The position numbers and the translations under genes were made by a program. Below are positions 57,600-59,411 of a stretch of 59,411 bases of DNA, piece after piece (within the stretch, counting starts at the first letter, position 1; every line of letters starts with the position of its first letter). The notes under the pieces are model-generated. The model saw only the letters and a program-made list of their open reading frames with translations. It was not told the DNA's origin and did not search any database. This DNA is from an uncultured Alphaproteobacteria bacterium. Its GTDB lineage: Bacteria; Pseudomonadota; Alphaproteobacteria; VGEJ01. The DNA is taken from contig CAJWJK010000009.1 of assembly GCA_913041535.1 (NCBI GenBank), positions 1 to 59,411 on the forward strand, in the 5' to 3' direction.

Positions 57600-57711
57600 T
57601 AATTCACTAATTTTCGTGGTAGTATTTGGACGTAACAAGAGGTTATGTGCCTCTACGACCGTTGCAAATGTCAAAGACTTATATTGACAAAAATAATAAC
57701 AGAAAGGTGCA

Positions 57712-57978
57712 ATGGCTATGCCGTCTGGAAAAAATCAGAATGTTCAGGACGTATTTCTTAATAACATTCGTAAGAACAAGTTTGCGGTAACCGTGTTTTT
57801 GACAAATGGCGTTAAGCTGCAAGGAGTAGTCACGTGGTTCGATAATTTTTGCGTTTTACTGCGCCGTGATGGACATGCTCAGCTTGTTTATAAACACGCG
57901 ATATCTACCATAATGCCTGTTGAGCCCATCCAACTTTACGAACCGGAGGACGATGAGCCAATATCTAACGAAGAGTAA
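57712..57978 (+). CDS. hfq: RNA chaperone Hfq
   Basis: Sm-like hexamer that pairs small RNAs with mRNAs. The 88-residue protein has [58 protein letters not shown], with Sm1 ([13 protein letters not shown]) and Sm2 (YKHAIST). An acidic tail ([12 protein letters not shown]) follows. The ATG at 57712 has AAAGG at 57703-57707. hflX overlaps its end by 26 bases, the usual hfq-hflX pair. The 165-base leader likely contains its promoter, which I cannot define. Confidence 0.97.
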   Translation: MAMPSGKNQNVQDVFLNNIRKNKFAVTVFLTNGVKLQGVVTWFDNFCVLLRRDGHAQLVYKHAISTIMPVEPIQLYEPEDDEPISNEE

Positions 57979-59008
57979 TGAAAAACTCATCCCGCAAATA
58001 GCATTGGTAATACGGCCGTGTTTGCGCTCAGAAGCAAAACAATTGCAGGAGCTACGCCTGGCTGAAACGAAGTCCTTAGTTTCGACTATTGGACTAAAGG
58101 TATCAGCATGTGAGGCAGTGCGAATGGATCGATTCACAGCCTCCAGCCTCTTAGGAACTGGTAAGATAGCAGAAATCGGTATCCGGATTTCAAATGACAA
58201 AGTCGTTCTGGTTGTTGTTGATGGAACACTAACACCTCTTCAACAACGAACTCTTGAAAAACATTGGTCGTGCAAGGTGATTGATCGAACTGGTTTGATT
58301 TTAGAAATATTTGGGGCACGTGCAAAAACAAGCGAAGGTAAACTTCAGGTGGAATTGGCTGCACTAACTTACCAACGCAGCCGCTTAGTTCGTTCTTGGA
58401 CTCACCTTGAACGACAGCGCGGAGGAGTTGGCTTTCTTGGTGGCCCGGGAGAAGCGCAGCTTGAATCTGATCGACGTCAAATAGATGTTCGAATCAAAGG
58501 CTTAAAACAGTCACTTAGTGCCGTAAAGCGCACCCGCTCACTTCACCGCAAAGGACGAAAGAGGGTGCCTTATCCTATAATTGCTTTGGTTGGATATACC
58601 AATGCAGGAAAATCTACCTTATTTAATCAACTTACTGGTGCAGATGTGCTAGTGGCAGACAAGTTATTTGCGACACTTGATCCCAAAATGCGGGCTGCTC
58701 GTTTGCCCAGTGGTCGTGAGGTGATTTATTCGGATACTGTTGGTTTTGTATCAGAACTACCGACTACATTAATCGCAGCGTTTCGTGCAACCCTGGAAGA
58801 GGTGGTTGAGGCCGACCTGATAGTTCATGTTCGAGATATGGCCCATACTGATAACCAAACCCAACGTTCCGATGTTTTAACCGTGCTTAGTGAGATGTTG
58901 AGTTTGTCCGCCAACGATTTAGAAGAGTGGCCATGCAAAATACACTTCACTACTTCTTGCTCCCGGCTGGTAAGAATAGATTTACCAAAAGAGTCGAAAA
59001 ATGAGTGA
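57953..59008 (+). CDS. hflX: GTPase HflX, truncated at its 3' end
   Basis: Ribosome-associated GTPase that rescues stalled or heat-damaged ribosomes. The N-terminal domain (about 15-195) includes [41 protein letters not shown] and the [19 protein letters not shown] block. The G domain has G1 GYTNAGKST (214-222), [16 protein letters not shown] and G3 [16 protein letters not shown]. It stops making sense after [21 protein letters not shown]: the G4 NKxD motif and the C-terminal domain are missing. From about 58873 the plus strand is the antisense of a LuxR-type gene. The frame end at 59008 is thus not the natural end. ATG 57953 with GGAGG upstream is preferred over TTG 57920. Confidence 0.88.
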   Translation: MSQYLTKSNEKLIPQIALVIRPCLRSEAKQLQELRLAETKSLVSTIGLKVSACEAVRMDRFTASSLLGTGKIAEIGIRISNDKVVLVVVDGTLTPLQQRTLEKHWSCKVIDRTGLILEIFGARAKTSEGKLQVELAALTYQRSRLVRSWTHLERQRGGVGFLGGPGEAQLESDRRQIDVRIKGLKQSLSAVKRTRSLHRKGRKRVPYPIIALVGYTNAGKSTLFNQLTGADVLVADKLFATLDPKMRAARLPSGREVIYSDTVGFVSELPTTLIAAFRATLEEVVEADLIVHVRDMAHTDNQTQRSDVLTVLSEMLSLSANDLEEWPCKIHFTTSCSRLVRIDLPKESKNE

Positions 59009-59411
59009 TAGTGTGGGGTGTAGGTGCTTTGCGCTGATTGTCGGGAGGTCTTTTCCTGATTTTGCCAGTGTGTCTCGATGAGATAACAAATCATCGGCGC
59101 AATAGCCGTTAAAGCGGCTTTGTCGGCCGCTGAGAATTCGCCGCCCAGGCGGTTGAGGTAAAAGTCCAGATAACGGTTATTAATGTTAATGATAAAATCG
59201 AATTCATCAGTGATGCCAACCGGTTTAACAAATGATTCGTAATATTTGCTCTCGTGGAAACAGTCAGGCGCAATATCCCGGAAACGATAGATCCCGGTTT
59301 CAACCCCATTGGATAAAAAACTGTAATGTGGGTCAAGCAAATACATGCCCTGCAGATATTGCTTCAGGTATTCACTGTACTCCGGCGACAAATTGCCCTC
59401 GAACACGTTGG
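58825..59411 (-). pseudogene. Partial LuxR-type transcriptional regulator, broken at both ends
   Basis: Reverse-strand frame with a LuxR-family C-terminal helix-turn-helix: [36 protein letters not shown], which stops at about 58873, in the middle of the motif (relatives continue with H-R-x-x-IYxKLGI). The following SERWVW is simply the antisense of hflX. Upstream there is a sensor-like region of about 130 residues (for example ITDEFDFIININNRYLDFYL and AIAPMICYLIETHW) seen in some gammaproteobacterial LuxR regulators. The frame is open to the window end (GTG at 59406 need not be the start). Base and codon use look less AT-rich than the neighbours. It is most likely foreign sequence joined to hflX. 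Confidence 0.75.
58865..58890. other. Junction between hflX and foreign LuxR-type sequence
   Basis: HflX homology ends and antisense LuxR homology begins within these bases. The two reading frames overlap on opposite strands in a way neither family shows elsewhere. The joint may be a chimeric assembly or a genuine rearrangement. Confidence 0.65.

Noticed and set aside
57920-57952. TTG start for hflX at 57920
   Set aside because: It lies deep inside hfq; ATG 57953 has GGAGG just upstream and fits the family start.
1-59411. CRISPR arrays, rRNA, tRNA, transposases, phage, toxin-antitoxin or defence genes
   Set aside because: None was seen by reading all intergenic regions. ratA belongs to the Coq10 family and has no antitoxin partner here, so it is not called a toxin-antitoxin system.

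Overview
The window is a 59.4 kb stretch of moderately AT-rich bacterial chromosome whose proteins and gene order match Alphaproteobacteria. Diagnostic blocks are lolCD-dnaE, rpsB-tsf-pyrH-frr-uppS-cdsA-dxr-rseP-bamA-skp-lpxD-fabZ-lpxA-lpxI-lpxB, lexA-moeA-moaC-trpC-trpD, tpiA-secG-pyrG-kdsA-eno-ftsB-pdhABC-lpdA-lipA, and pgpA-ispDF-dusB-ntr-trkA-trkH-hfq-hflX. The fused IspDF, LpxI rather than LpxH, and a LexA box of the GTTC-N7-GTTC type agree with this. The genes encode LPS, isoprenoids and pyruvate dehydrogenase. No genus can be named; an uncultivated, possibly marine, lineage is a guess from base composition and compactness. No rRNA, tRNA, CRISPR array, transposase, integrase or prophage gene was seen.

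Layout. 1-358: 3' end of proS behind a short unrelated leader. 384-5896: lipoprotein export (lolCD) and replicative polymerase (dnaE). 6105-20645: one long forward block for ribosome assembly and recycling (rpsB, tsf, frr), UMP kinase, undecaprenyl and phospholipid precursors (uppS, cdsA), MEP pathway (dxr), site-2 protease, outer-membrane assembly (bamA, skp) and lipid A (lpxD, fabZ, lpxA, lpxI, lpxB). 20688-24590: reverse pyrF, forward gltA behind a 420-base gap, then a divergent cupin and membrane-protein pair. 24613-30670: a reverse block gltX, lexA, moeA, moaC, trpC, trpD. 30897-33798: a YibQ-type deacetylase facing a PpiD-like foldase. 33886-45704: forward glycolysis, pyruvate dehydrogenase and lipoate genes with secG, pyrG, kdsA and ftsB. 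45706-47907: reverse pncC, pgpA, ispDF. 47990-58880: dusB, a decayed NtrC, NtrY/NtrX, TrkA/TrkH, a class IV aminotransferase, hfq and hflX.

Most of the window is ordinary core genome. The most notable object is the NtrC-like gene at 48975-50042. It has no receiver domain, no sigma-54 contact loop, no Walker B acidic pair and no sensor II arginine, yet its Fis-type DNA-binding end is intact and its usual partner ntrB is absent. It may be a former enhancer-binding protein turned into a plain DNA-binding regulator.

Both ends look chimeric. hflX stops before its NKxD motif exactly where an antisense LuxR-family gene begins, and the first ~52 bases do not encode the expected proS sequence. These are more likely assembly joints than biology. 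I found no convincing evidence for a previously undescribed multi-gene system.
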